Part shown: in pieces, positions 17,090 through 26,919 of the stretch
Layout: each line of letters starts with the position of its first letter
How positions within the stretch are numbered: position 1 is the first letter of the stretch
Assembly: GCA_031551885.1 (NCBI GenBank)
Contig: JAVBMX010000017.1
Coordinates: forward strand, 1-64,000
Reading direction: 5' to 3'
Source of the DNA: Frigididesulfovibrio sp031551885
Lineage (GTDB): Bacteria; Desulfobacterota; Desulfovibrionia; Desulfovibrionales; Desulfovibrionaceae
DNA length: 64,000 nt
Notes under the pieces: generated by a model
What the model was told of the DNA's origin: nothing
The model's input: only the letters and a program-made list of their open reading frames with translations
Databases searched by the model: none
Made by a program: the position numbers and the translations under genes

Positions 17090-18010
17090 TCAACCTTTGA
17101 ACACGGCTTCGAACTTCGGGACCACGTCCTTTTTGCGGCTCATGACTTTGGGCAGCCAGACGGACTTGTCGCCGGCCACGCCGAAGGCTTTTTGCACCAC
17201 GCCGGCGTCGTCGGAACAAATCAGCATTTCCGAGCCTTCCTTCATGATGTCGGTCAGGAGCAGGAAGATGCTGTGGCAGCCTTTTTCCTTCTTAACCGCG
17301 CAGATTTCAGCGGCGAGGTCGCCCTTGACCTTGTCGAGCATGGCCAGGTCGATGACTTCCAGTTGGCCGATGCCGACCTTGGTGCCGCTCATGTCGAAGT
17401 CTTTGTAGTCGCGGAAGACGAGGTCGCGGGCGGGCACGCCGTCCACGGCGGACTTGACCTTGAACATGTCCATGCCGAGGGCCTTGTAGTCGGCCACACC
17501 GGCGATTTTCGCCAGGGCTTCCACGGCTTTCTTGTCGTCATCCGTGGTGGTGGGCGACTTGAAGATCACGGTGTCGGAAAGGATGGCGCAAAGCAGGCCG
17601 CCGGCGATGTTCTTGGGAATCTCGATGCCGTAAAAGTCGTACATGTTTTTCAGCACCGTGCCGGTACAGCCGGCGGGCCATACCCACATCAGCAGCGGGC
17701 TGGAGGTGGTCACGTCGCCCAGTTTGTGGTGGTCGATGACCGCGATGACTTCGGCGTCTTTCAGGTCCGCCGGGGCCTGGGGCAGATCGGAGTGGTCAAC
17801 CAGGACGACTTTCTGGCCGGCCACGGAAGTCACGACTTCCGGAGCCTTCAGGCCGAACTTGTTCAGCACGAACTCGGTTTCAGGGGTGGGAGCGCCCTGG
17901 GCAACGGCTTTGGCGGCGACGCCGCGCTTGCTCATGAGGTCGGCACCGGCAATGGCCGAGATGATGCTGTCGGTGTCGGGGTTTTTGTGACCAATAACAA
18001 ATGCCGTCAT
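17090..18010 (-). CDS. ppaC: Manganese-dependent inorganic pyrophosphatase (family II)
   Basis: 306 residues, DHH-superfamily enzyme hydrolysing pyrophosphate in the cytoplasm; in sulfate reducers it pulls forward the ATP sulfurylase reaction that releases PPi. Motifs: GHKNPDTDS near 6, VDHSDL, IDHHK (DHH metal ligands), and the C-terminal SRKKDVVP of the substrate-binding SRK motif. No CBS or DRTGG inserts, so it is the short constitutive form. Start ATG at 18010 with aggaaaacc. A promoter candidate lies 80-110 bases upstream. Confidence 0.95.
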   Translation of the reverse strand: MTAFVIGHKNPDTDSIISAIAGADLMSKRGVAAKAVAQGAPTPETEFVLNKFGLKAPEVVTSVAGQKVVLVDHSDLPQAPADLKDAEVIAVIDHHKLGDVTTSSPLLMWVWPAGCTGTVLKNMYDFYGIEIPKNIAGGLLCAILSDTVIFKSPTTTDDDKKAVEALAKIAGVADYKALGMDMFKVKSAVDGVPARDLVFRDYKDFDMSGTKVGIGQLEVIDLAMLDKVKGDLAAEICAVKKEKGCHSIFLLLTDIMKEGSEMLICSDDAGVVQKAFGVAGDKSVWLPKVMSRKKDVVPKFEAVFKG

Positions 18011-18089
18011 GGTTTTCCTCCATAAAGGTGGTGGTCTGCGGGCAGGCCGCGACCGTTTCGCATGTGGAACCCGTAAAGTGACTTTGTGC

Positions 18090-18118
18090 CATTTAGCACA
18101 AACCCAAAAACTTGCCAA
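18090..18118 (-). promoter_or_regulatory. Candidate promoter of ppaC
   Basis: On the minus strand: TTGGCA (18113-18118), 17-base spacer, TAAATG (18090-18095), upstream of the ATG at 18010. Confidence 0.55.
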
Positions 18119-18313
18119 GACCTGTTTTGCGCGAAGGCCGGGTAGATCGCGCAAGTCAGCGCGGAAAAACGATATTATCATGAAGTTCGCCCGCTACAAA
18201 CCGTCACGACGCTTTGCGTATGCTTGATGGACCGGCTGCGCAACCAACAAAATCCGACGCGGGCATCACGTAAAAGCATGATTCGGGGCGAGGAAACTCG
18301 GTCCGCGCGGCAG

Positions 18314-18442
18314 GGTGGTAGGCCTGGTGTGGCGTCAGACAAGGAAGGCGAAGCTTCGGGCGATGGGGCTGGACTCTTTTGGTCCTGCCCCGGAGCACGA
18401 AACGAGCCTGACGCCGTCTCACGCCACACCAGGCCTGCCACC
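18314..18442 (+). repeat. Dispersed hairpin element, family 1, copy B
   Basis: The best copy. Outer arms of 22 bases (18314-18335 and 18421-18442) pair with one G-T wobble; between them lies the conserved core with cgaagcttcg, a GGGGC-TGGAC...GTCC-T-GCCCC stem-loop and gagcctgac. Located between the divergent genes ppaC and the lipase-like gene. Confidence 0.85.
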
Positions 18443-18525
18443 GGCGTTCCCTTGCCAGACGGCTACGGGTATGGAATACTGCATCGTCGTATTCCGGTCA
18501 CCTCATAGCGCAGCGGGTTTTCTCC

Positions 18526-19407
18526 ATGATCTCTTTCTTGTACCTTGTTCTTGCCGGCTACCTGGCTTTTGCCGCCACGTCTTCCCTTCTGCTCTGGTAC
18601 GAGGCCGTAAACGACGAAAACCCTCCGTTTGAACGGCCGAAGCCCAGCCTTTTTACGGTGGTTCGAGGCTGGCTTTTCGCGCTTGGCGGGAATCTCGCCG
18701 CGTCCTGTCTGGTGCCCTTCGGCTTCTTTTTTTCCCGCAAGCCTTCACCGCTCAAGGCCGAACGCGATATCGACCACCCGCCGCTCATTCTGATCCACGG
18801 CATCCACGACAGCCCCGGCGTCTGGCTGTACCTGACCCGCCGCCTGGAAAAACAGAACCGCCGGGTAACCATTTTCGGCTACAACAGCCTGTTCTCAAGC
18901 CTGGAGACAATCATCTCCCGTCTGGACGACCACGTGCATATGGTTGAAGCCGCCTTCCCCGGCCATAGACCCGTGCTCGTGGTTCACAGCCTGGGCGGCC
19001 TTCTGGCCCGCAAGTGGATGGCCCGCGAAGGCAACGAAACCCGCGCCGCTGGCTTGATCACCCTGGGCACGCCGCACCGGGGCAGCAAGTTGGCCGCCGT
19101 GTTTTCCTTCGGCCTGGGCAAGCACATCGCCCCACGCTCGGAGTTCATTCATGAGCTGATCGCCCTGGAGGGCACGCCCCCGAGCATCCCCTGCGTCTCG
19201 CTCGTTTCACCCACGGACGAAGCCGTGCAGCCTGCTTCGTCGCTGGTTCCCCCGCCCGGCTGGAAAATGCGCCCGACTCCGGCGGTGAGCCACTTCGGCA
19301 TGCTCATCTGCCCGCGCACGGCCAAAATCCTCGACGAGGAACTAGCCGACCTGGAGGCGACCTTGGCCCCCGGCGCGCCGGGCGAATCGCCGGAACAAAC
19401 CGCCTGA
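18526..19407 (+). CDS. Membrane-anchored alpha/beta hydrolase (lipase/PGAP1-like)
   Basis: 293 residues. N-terminal membrane helix (about 3-24) and a second hydrophobic patch at 44-66, then a soluble hydrolase domain: oxyanion motif LILIHGIHDSPG near 86, nucleophile elbow VHSLGG near 145, then LITLGTPHRGSKLA. The GTPH motif after the nucleophile is typical of bacterial triacylglycerol lipase/PGAP1-like hydrolases. A candidate catalytic His is the SHFG near 258. Substrate unknown. Orientation of the hydrolase domain relative to the membrane is not clear from sequence. Confidence 0.72.
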   Translation: MISFLYLVLAGYLAFAATSSLLLWYEAVNDENPPFERPKPSLFTVVRGWLFALGGNLAASCLVPFGFFFSRKPSPLKAERDIDHPPLILIHGIHDSPGVWLYLTRRLEKQNRRVTIFGYNSLFSSLETIISRLDDHVHMVEAAFPGHRPVLVVHSLGGLLARKWMAREGNETRAAGLITLGTPHRGSKLAAVFSFGLGKHIAPRSEFIHELIALEGTPPSIPCVSLVSPTDEAVQPASSLVPPPGWKMRPTPAVSHFGMLICPRTAKILDEELADLEATLAPGAPGESPEQTA

Positions 19408-19435
19408 ACCGCTCGGCAAAAAATGCGAAGTGTTG

Positions 19436-19465
19436 TTGACAACCGCCCGCGCCCCGCGCTAGACA
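19436..19465 (+). promoter_or_regulatory. Candidate promoter of the ilv operon
   Basis: Consensus TTGACA at 19436-19441 with an 18-base spacer to TAGACA at 19460-19465; the leader peptide starts about 20 bases downstream. The -10 is weak. Confidence 0.45.
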
Positions 19466-19487
19466 GAAGTCACGAGGAATTTTGCAA

Positions 19488-19571
19488 ATGAAGTCCACCC
19501 TGCTTTCCCCCTCTTTCGTGAGCCTAATCGCCGTCGTCGTCGTACGTGGCGATACCATACTCGCGTTGTAG
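19488..19571 (+). CDS. ilvL: ilv operon leader peptide (attenuation)
   Basis: A 27-residue reading frame starting at ATG after cgaggaatttt. Its last two thirds run VSLIAVVVVRGDTILAL, with five Val, three Leu/Ile clusters and four consecutive Val codons. This is the composition expected of a leader peptide that senses charged Val, Leu and Ile tRNA. It is followed after 26 bases by a strong terminator and then by ilvB. No other coding role is likely. Confidence 0.85.
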   Translation: MKSTLLSPSFVSLIAVVVVRGDTILAL

Positions 19572-19596
19572 GGAAAGACAGGCACGGCAAAGCCAC

Positions 19597-19629
19597 AACC
19601 CCCGCAGGCGCGAGCCGGCGGGGGTTTTT
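19597..19629 (+). terminator. Attenuator terminator upstream of ilvB
   Basis: 9-bp stem (19597-19605 with 19618-19626) followed by a T run. Together with the leader peptide it forms a transcription attenuator; stalling at the Val codons would favour an alternative upstream pairing. Confidence 0.85.
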
Positions 19630-19693
19630 CCTTTTTCGGGCAGACGGCCCGCCGGATCACGCCGAAGGCGGCAGGCAAAGGAGGCCTGCAACC

Positions 19694-21362
<1,669 letters not shown>

Positions 21363-21370
<8 letters not shown>

Positions 21371-21668
21371 TTCCGCCCAAAACCCCGCCGCCCTTTCGGC
21401 CTTGCATCTGACCGTCAACAACCACCCCGGCGTCATGTCGCACGTCTGCGGCCTGTTCGCCCGCCGGGCCTTCAACCTGGAAGGCATCCTGGTCGCGCCC
21501 ATCGGCGACGGCTCCATCTGCTCCATGTGGCTGATGGTCCACGACGACGGACGCATGGAACAGGTCATCCACCAGGTCCGCAAACTCCACGACGTCCTGG
21601 AGGTGAACGCCGCCGCCGTCGACTCCGGCGTCTTCACCCGCCTGTCCCAATGCATGAACCCGGCGTAG
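21363..21668 (+). CDS. ilvN: Acetolactate synthase, small (regulatory) subunit
   Basis: 101 residues with a single ACT domain: LTVNNHPGVMSHVCGLFARRAFNLEGI, followed by WLMV and HQVRKLHDVLEV. The length is that of E. coli IlvN (about 96 aa), shorter than the two-domain IlvH type. The ACT domain binds the feedback amino acid and activates the large subunit. It overlaps ilvB by eight bases, so synthesis is coupled. Confidence 0.93.
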
Positions 21669-21680
21669 GGCTTGGATATC

Positions 21681-21757
21681 TGGGGGAAATGATTTCCCCC
21701 AGACCCCCTCATTGTGTCGGTAAGCCCGCGCAAGGCGCGGGCTTGCCGACACATGGG
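21681..21757 (-). repeat. Family-2 intergenic element, copy 2 (also ilvN terminator)
   Basis: Reverse orientation: the palindrome tgggggaaatgatttcccc, then accccct, then a hairpin (21714-21731 with 21735-21752; 18 bp, one wobble, loop aag), then atggg. The hairpin sequence is not shared with other copies apart from a gcccgcgc-like core. Confidence 0.7.
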
Positions 21758-21843
21758 AGTCCGGAAATTTTTCGAGGGCAGCCCAAACTCGAAGCGCAAG
21801 GGAAACTGCCCCAGGTTAAAAATTAGTTGCGCCGACCCCGCAG

Positions 21844-22045
21844 GGGAGCGGGAACGGTTTGGTGTCAGACAAGGAAGGCGACGATTTGGGCGATGGGGCT
21901 GGACTCTTCGGTCCTTGCGGCCCGCGCTGTTGTGGACCAGACACTTGATCCTCCGGGCGCACCGGCGACCGGCCGAGCTTCGCAATCCTGTTTTCGGAGC
22001 ACAAAACGAGCCTGACGCAGTATCACGCCAAACCGGCCCGCTCCC
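21844..22045 (+). repeat. Dispersed hairpin element, family 1, copy C (with insertion)
   Basis: Outer arms 21844-21862 and 22028-22045 pair along about 18 bp with a one-base bulge. The conserved core is interrupted at the right side of the central stem-loop (after ggtcct) by about 80 extra bases (roughly 21917-21994) that themselves begin ttgcggcc and end ttcgcaatcc. Lies between ilvN and ileS. Confidence 0.8.
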
Positions 22046-22123
22046 CAACCTTGACTTTGCAAAAGGCTTGGCCCAAAATTGGGGATTCGGCCACGGTCTA
22101 TTGCCGGTAAAAGGAACCCCCTC

Positions 22124-24937
22124 ATGAGCGACTATAAGAAGACGTTGAACCTGCCCCAAACCGCCTTCCCCATGAAGGCCGGGCTGACCCAGAGCGAGCC
22201 CAAAACCCTCAAGAAATGGGAAGACGACAAGGCCTACGCGGCCATGACCGCTTCCGGCGGCGAAAAAGGCGTGTTCGTGCTGCACGACGGCCCGCCGTAC
22301 GCCAACGGGCACATTCACCTGGGCACGGCTCTGAACAAAATTTTGAAGGACGTCATCGTCAAGTCGCGCAACATGCAGGGGTACAAGGCCGAATACGTGC
22401 CCGGCTGGGACTGCCACGGCCTGCCCATTGAACTGAAGGTCGAGCAGGAACTCAAAGAAAAGAAAAAAGAACTGCCCGCCCATGTGGTCCGCAAACTTTG
22501 CCGCGAATACGCCGGCAAGTGGATCGACGTGCAGCGCAAGGAATTTAAGCGCCTGGGCGTGTTCGGGGTCTGGGACGAGCCGTATTTGTCCATGCACCCG
22601 GAATACGAGGCCGCCACGGCCCGCGAACTGGGCAACTTCATGGCCGCCGGCTCGGTGGTGCGCAGCAAAAAACCCATCCACTGGTGCTGTTCCTGTAAAA
22701 CCGCTCTGGCCGAAGCCGAGGTGGAATACTACGACCACACCTCGCCCTCCATCTACGTGCGTTTCCCGGTCACGGACGAACGTCTGGCCAAATTCCTGCC
22801 CAAAGCCGTGCCCGGCCATACCTGGCTGGTGATCTGGACCACCACGCCCTGGACCATTCCGGACAACATGGCCGTGTCGCTGCACCCCGAAGCCGACTAC
22901 GCCCTGGTGGACGTGGAGGGCGAATGCTACATCCTGGCCGAGGCCCTGCTTGACGAATGCCGCAAGCACTTCGGCTGGGTGAACACCTCGATTCTGAGCA
23001 TCGTCAAAGGCGAGGCCCTCAGGGGCCTTGTGGCCAAACATCCCATTTACGACCGGTCCTCGCCGGTGGTTCTGGGCCGGCACGTCACCCTCGACGCGGG
23101 CACGGGCTGCGTGCACACCGCCCCGGGCCACGGCCGCGAAGACTACGAGATGGGCCTGGAAAACAACCTGGAAATCCTCTCTCCCCTGGATGACGAGGGG
23201 CGCTTCCTGTCGTCTGTCGAGCACTTCGCCGGCCTGACCGTGTTCGAAGCCAACGAGCCGGTCATCGCCAAGCTGAACGCAAACGGCAACCTGCTGACCA
23301 AGGGGAACATCAAGCACTCCTACCCGCATTGCTGGCGCTGCAAAAAACCGGTCATCTTCCGGGCCACCACCCAGTGGTTCATCTCCATGGAAAAGAACAA
23401 CCTGCGCAGCCGCACCCTGGAGGCCATCCGCCGGGACGTGCGCTGGATTCCCGCCTGGGGTGAGGAGCGCATCCACCAGATGATCGAAAACCGGCCCGAC
23501 TGGTGCATCTCGCGCCAGCGCACCTGGGGCGTGCCCATTGTGGCCCTGCTCTGCAAAGGCTGCGGCGAAGCCTGGCACAGCCCGGCCTGGAGCAAGGACA
23601 TGGCCGAACGCTTCGCCAAGCACCCCACGGGCTGCGACTACTGGTTCGAAACGCCGCTGGAGGACATCGCTCCGGCCGGTCTGGTCTGCCCGTCCTGCGG
23701 GTCCAAGGAATGGGAAAAGGAAACCGACATCCTGGACGTCTGGTTCGACTCGGGCACCAGCTTCGCGGCCGTGGTCGAGCGGCGCAAGGAATGCCGCTTC
23801 CCGGCCGACATGTACCTGGAAGGCTCGGACCAGCATCGCGGCTGGTTCCACAGCTCGCTCCTGGCGAGCATGGGTACGCGCGGCGTGCCGCCGTACAAGG
23901 CCGTGCTCACCCACGGCTACGTGGTCGACGGCGAGGGCAAGAAGATGTCCAAATCCGTGGGCAACGTGGTCGCCCCGGAGGAAATCATCGCCAAGTACGG
24001 CGCGGAAATACTGCGCTTGTGGGTCGCTTCGGTGGATTACCGCGAAGATGTGCGTATTTCCGACGAGATCCTCAACCGTCAGGTGGACGCTTACCGGCGC
24101 ATCCGCAACACCTGCCGGTATCTGCTCGGCAACCTCTCCGACTTCACCCCGGCCGACGCCGTGGCCGACGAAGCCCTCGATCCCCTGGACCGCTACGCCT
24201 TGGATGTGGTTTCCCGGATGCACGAGGAAATCCAGAAGGCTTACACGGACTATGAGTTCCACAAGGTCTTCCACGGCCTGCACAATGTCTGCGTGACCGA
24301 CCTTTCGGCCTTTTACCTGGACGTGCTCAAAGACCGCCTGTACTCCTCCGCCCCCGGCGAAGCCGGCCGGCGCTCGGCCCAGACCGCCCTGTGGCGCATT
24401 CTGTTGCTGATCACCGCCGACATGGCCCCGGTGCTCTCGTTCACGGCCGAGGAAGTGTTCTCGCACATTCCGGAAGCCCTGCGCCCCAAGAAATCCACGG
24501 TCTTCGCCCTGCCCTCGGCCGAGGCTCCGGTCCTACGCCTGAGCGCCGAAGAGCGGGCCTGCTGGGATACGGTCCTGGCGCTCCGCGCGGAAATCACCAA
24601 AGCCATCGAGCCCCTGCGCAAAGCCGGCGACATCGGCCACGGTCTGGATACGGCCGTCACCGTCTACGCCCCGGCCGAATTGCGCGCTTCGCTCGAAAAC
24701 CTGGGCACGGATCTGCGGGCTCTGTTCATCGTTTCGCAGTTCGCCCTGGAAGACGCCGCCAAGGCCCCGGCCTCGGCCGTCGCCGCCCAGGATCTGGAAG
24801 GCGTGCGCATCCAGGTGGCCAAAGCCGCCGGGGAAAAGTGCTCCCGCTGCTGGATTTACAGCACCGAACTCGGCACAGACCCGGCCCACCCGGAAACCTG
24901 CCCGCGCTGCACCGCGGTGTTGAAGAAGATTGGGTAA
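22124..24937 (+). CDS. ileS: Isoleucyl-tRNA synthetase
   Basis: 937 residues. Charges tRNA-Ile. Class I signatures: PPYANGHIHLG (HIGH) near 58 and KMSKSVGNVV near 606. The editing domain lies between, with TPWTIPDN. The C-terminal zinc finger has CSRCWIYS...CPRC. Start ATG 22124 follows aaaggaacc; an earlier in-frame codon would run into the repeat. The next coding gene, lspA, follows as in many bacteria (ileS-lspA). No T-box was seen in the leader. Confidence 0.96.
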   Translation: MSDYKKTLNLPQTAFPMKAGLTQSEPKTLKKWEDDKAYAAMTASGGEKGVFVLHDGPPYANGHIHLGTALNKILKDVIVKSRNMQGYKAEYVPGWDCHGLPIELKVEQELKEKKKELPAHVVRKLCREYAGKWIDVQRKEFKRLGVFGVWDEPYLSMHPEYEAATARELGNFMAAGSVVRSKKPIHWCCSCKTALAEAEVEYYDHTSPSIYVRFPVTDERLAKFLPKAVPGHTWLVIWTTTPWTIPDNMAVSLHPEADYALVDVEGECYILAEALLDECRKHFGWVNTSILSIVKGEALRGLVAKHPIYDRSSPVVLGRHVTLDAGTGCVHTAPGHGREDYEMGLENNLEILSPLDDEGRFLSSVEHFAGLTVFEANEPVIAKLNANGNLLTKGNIKHSYPHCWRCKKPVIFRATTQWFISMEKNNLRSRTLEAIRRDVRWIPAWGEERIHQMIENRPDWCISRQRTWGVPIVALLCKGCGEAWHSPAWSKDMAERFAKHPTGCDYWFETPLEDIAPAGLVCPSCGSKEWEKETDILDVWFDSGTSFAAVVERRKECRFPADMYLEGSDQHRGWFHSSLLASMGTRGVPPYKAVLTHGYVVDGEGKKMSKSVGNVVAPEEIIAKYGAEILRLWVASVDYREDVRISDEILNRQVDAYRRIRNTCRYLLGNLSDFTPADAVADEALDPLDRYALDVVSRMHEEIQKAYTDYEFHKVFHGLHNVCVTDLSAFYLDVLKDRLYSSAPGEAGRRSAQTALWRILLLITADMAPVLSFTAEEVFSHIPEALRPKKSTVFALPSAEAPVLRLSAEERACWDTVLALRAEITKAIEPLRKAGDIGHGLDTAVTVYAPAELRASLENLGTDLRALFIVSQFALEDAAKAPASAVAAQDLEGVRIQVAKAAGEKCSRCWIYSTELGTDPAHPETCPRCTAVLKKIG

Positions 24938-24960
24938 GAAATAAAATTCGTTTTCTACGT

Positions 24961-25086
24961 CAGGGGCTCCGCCCCTGAACCCCGGCAGGGGATTGAATCC
25001 CCTGCACCCCCAGTAGTCCTACAAGCCCGTGCAAAGCACGAAATTGTCGACAAGTGAGGGGGTCTGGGGGGAATCATTCCCCCCAG
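24961..25086 (+). repeat. Family-2 intergenic element, copy 3
   Basis: caggggctccgcccctg hairpin, then ccggcaggggattgaatccc-ctgcaccccca, an eroded central hairpin (acaagcccgtgcaaagcacg), then gtgagggggtctgggg and the palindrome ggggggaatcattcccccc. The most complete set of outer modules. Lies between ileS and lspA; its right edge is 35 bases before the lspA start. Confidence 0.7.
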
Positions 25087-25121
25087 GCGGGCTTGGGGCG
25101 GCAGCCCCAAAGGATATCATT

Positions 25122-25631
25122 TTGCCTAAAAAAAATGCATTCCCCGGTGGAAAATACTTGTGGCTCCTCGTTCCGGCTGTTTTGATCACGGCCCTGGACC
25201 TTTGGACCAAGCACTTGGCCATGGCCGAGCTGCCGCTGAACAAGGGTATTTTCATCACGGATTTCTTCAATTTGGTGCATGTGCGCAACATGGGCGCGGC
25301 CTTCGGCTTTTTGAACGACCCGTCCACGCCTTGGGCCGCCCGTTTGTTCTTGGGAGCCACGGCCATAGCCGCCGTCGTCATTGTGTGGATCGCCCGCTCG
25401 GCCCGTTCGCGCGCTTTTGTTCTCGCCTTGGGCTTGATTTTGGGCGGGGCCGTGGGGAATGCCGTGGACCGGGCCCGCTTTGGGGCGGTGGTGGATTTTT
25501 TGGATTTCCACTATAACGGCATGCACTGGCCGGCTTTCAACGTGGCCGACATTGGAATCTGCGTGGGCGCGGGCCTTGCCGCCCTGTGCATTCTGTTCGG
25601 AGCGGACGGAAAAACTCCGGAGAAGCGATGA
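25122..25631 (+). CDS. lspA: Lipoprotein signal peptidase
   Basis: 169 residues with four membrane helices. Removes signal peptides from diacylglyceryl-prolipoproteins. Catalytic Asp pair: GNAVDRARFGAVVDFLDF (first) and FNVADIGI (second). The start is placed at TTG 25122 because aaagga lies seven bases upstream and the resulting length equals other LspA proteins; further upstream the frame runs through the family-2 repeat. Operon with ileS and the following small membrane gene (overlapping stop/start). Confidence 0.92.
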   Translation: MPKKNAFPGGKYLWLLVPAVLITALDLWTKHLAMAELPLNKGIFITDFFNLVHVRNMGAAFGFLNDPSTPWAARLFLGATAIAAVVIVWIARSARSRAFVLALGLILGGAVGNAVDRARFGAVVDFLDFHYNGMHWPAFNVADIGICVGAGLAALCILFGADGKTPEKR

Positions 25632-25843
25632 ACCCAATACTTTTCTATGCCGTGGTGGGGCTTTTCGCCCTGCCCAACCTCTGGGCCATCTACCACGCCT
25701 TCCATCATACTTTTCCCACACCGCAGGAACGGGTCATCTGGGTTTGCGTGGGTATGTTCCTGCCGGTGATCGGCGGTTTGGCGTATCTTTGTTTCGGCCT
25801 GCGCCGAACCACCGGAAAATTCTTTACGAAACCCGGTTCATAA
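25628..25843 (+). CDS. Small membrane protein, PLDc_N-like
   Basis: 71 residues with two helices (NPILFYAVVGLFALPNLWAI and VIWVCVGMFLPVIGGLAYLC) and a short basic tail. This matches the phospholipase D nuclease N-terminal (PLDc_N) two-helix module found alone in many bacteria, whose role is unknown. The ATG overlaps the lspA stop (ATGA), so it is coupled with lipoprotein processing genes. Confidence 0.65.
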   Translation: MNPILFYAVVGLFALPNLWAIYHAFHHTFPTPQERVIWVCVGMFLPVIGGLAYLCFGLRRTTGKFFTKPGS

Positions 25844-25953
25844 GCATGTACGACATACTCTCATCATATCATCCACAGCTCACGCGGGGAAAATGCCCCG
25901 CCTCCACAGCGCGTATTCGGCGCACCAACGCGTCAACCAAAGGAGCAACCTCC

Positions 25954-26856
25954 ATGAAACGACTGTGCTTTGTTCTTTTTCTTGGCCTCGCCGCGTCGAT
26001 GGTCGCGTGCGTCCCTCAAGGCGGAAGCACCTCTTCGGGGGAAAGCCTGAGCAGCCAGGTGGCTCGGCACGAGCAGCAAATCCAAGGCCTGATGGGCCAA
26101 GTCGGCCAGGTCGAACAGGTTCTGCCCGGTCAGGCGGAAATGTGGGCCCAGATGCAGACCATGCGTCAAGACCTCAATACCGTGCAGGGCAGACTCGACG
26201 ACGCCGGCCTGCAGCCGGGCGAAGTGGCCACGATGCGCGAAAAAATCCGCCGCATGGAAGACCTGCTGCGCCGCATGGCTTCGCAAATGGCCATCAGCAC
26301 CGAATCTCTGGACGCGCCCATTACCACCGGCACACCCGGCTACGCGCCCCAGTCCGCGGCCCCTTACGGCGCTCCGGCCGCGCAGCCGTATCCCACGGCT
26401 CAGCCCGCCTACCCCGCGGACACGCCCGAGCCGACGCCCGCCGCGACCCCGACCGCTTCCGCGACTCCGGCCGGGTCTTCGGATACGGCCGACAATCTGT
26501 ACAACGCGGGCATCAAGTCCTTCGACCAGCACAACTACCAGGACGCCGTGGTTTCCTTCAAAGACTTCACAGCCGCCTACCCCAAGCATAAGCTGGCGGG
26601 CAACGCCTATTTCTGGCAGGGCGAATCGTACTTCCAGATGAAGGACTACGCCCGCGCGGCTCTGGCCTACCAGGAAGTCATCGCCAAGTACCCCGGCAGC
26701 GCCAAAATCCAGTCCGCCATGCTCAAACAGGGCATCGCCCTGCACAACGCGGGGAAAAAAGACGCCGCCAAGGAACGCCTCAACGAACTGGTCAAGCGCT
26801 ACCCCTCCAGTCCGGAAGCCACCCGCGCCAAGCAGTTCCTGGCCACCGGAAAATAA
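25954..26856 (+). CDS. cpoB: CpoB/YbgF-like TPR lipoprotein
   Basis: 300 residues. A lipobox-like end of signal peptide (SMVAC, Cys 19), a predicted coiled coil with heptads (about 30-120), a Pro/Ala/Thr-rich linker (130-175), then three tetratricopeptide repeats ending in YPSSPEATRAKQFLATGK, which is the typical YbgF C-terminus. In E. coli CpoB links the Tol system with PBP1B during division. The tol genes lie 16 kb away here, so the usual tol-cpoB linkage is broken. Start ATG 25954 follows aaaggagcaacc. Confidence 0.88.
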   Translation: MKRLCFVLFLGLAASMVACVPQGGSTSSGESLSSQVARHEQQIQGLMGQVGQVEQVLPGQAEMWAQMQTMRQDLNTVQGRLDDAGLQPGEVATMREKIRRMEDLLRRMASQMAISTESLDAPITTGTPGYAPQSAAPYGAPAAQPYPTAQPAYPADTPEPTPAATPTASATPAGSSDTADNLYNAGIKSFDQHNYQDAVVSFKDFTAAYPKHKLAGNAYFWQGESYFQMKDYARAALAYQEVIAKYPGSAKIQSAMLKQGIALHNAGKKDAAKERLNELVKRYPSSPEATRAKQFLATGK

Positions 26857-26919
26857 TTGTTCCGCCTCGGCGCGGGCCCCGTCCCGTCGCTCGGCGCGCA
26901 AACGCTTGCTGAGGGAACC

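Noticed and set aside
21669..22123. Possible T-box or other riboswitch before ileS
   Set aside because: No T-box consensus (AGGGUGGNACCGCG) was found; the spacer is filled by the two repeat elements.
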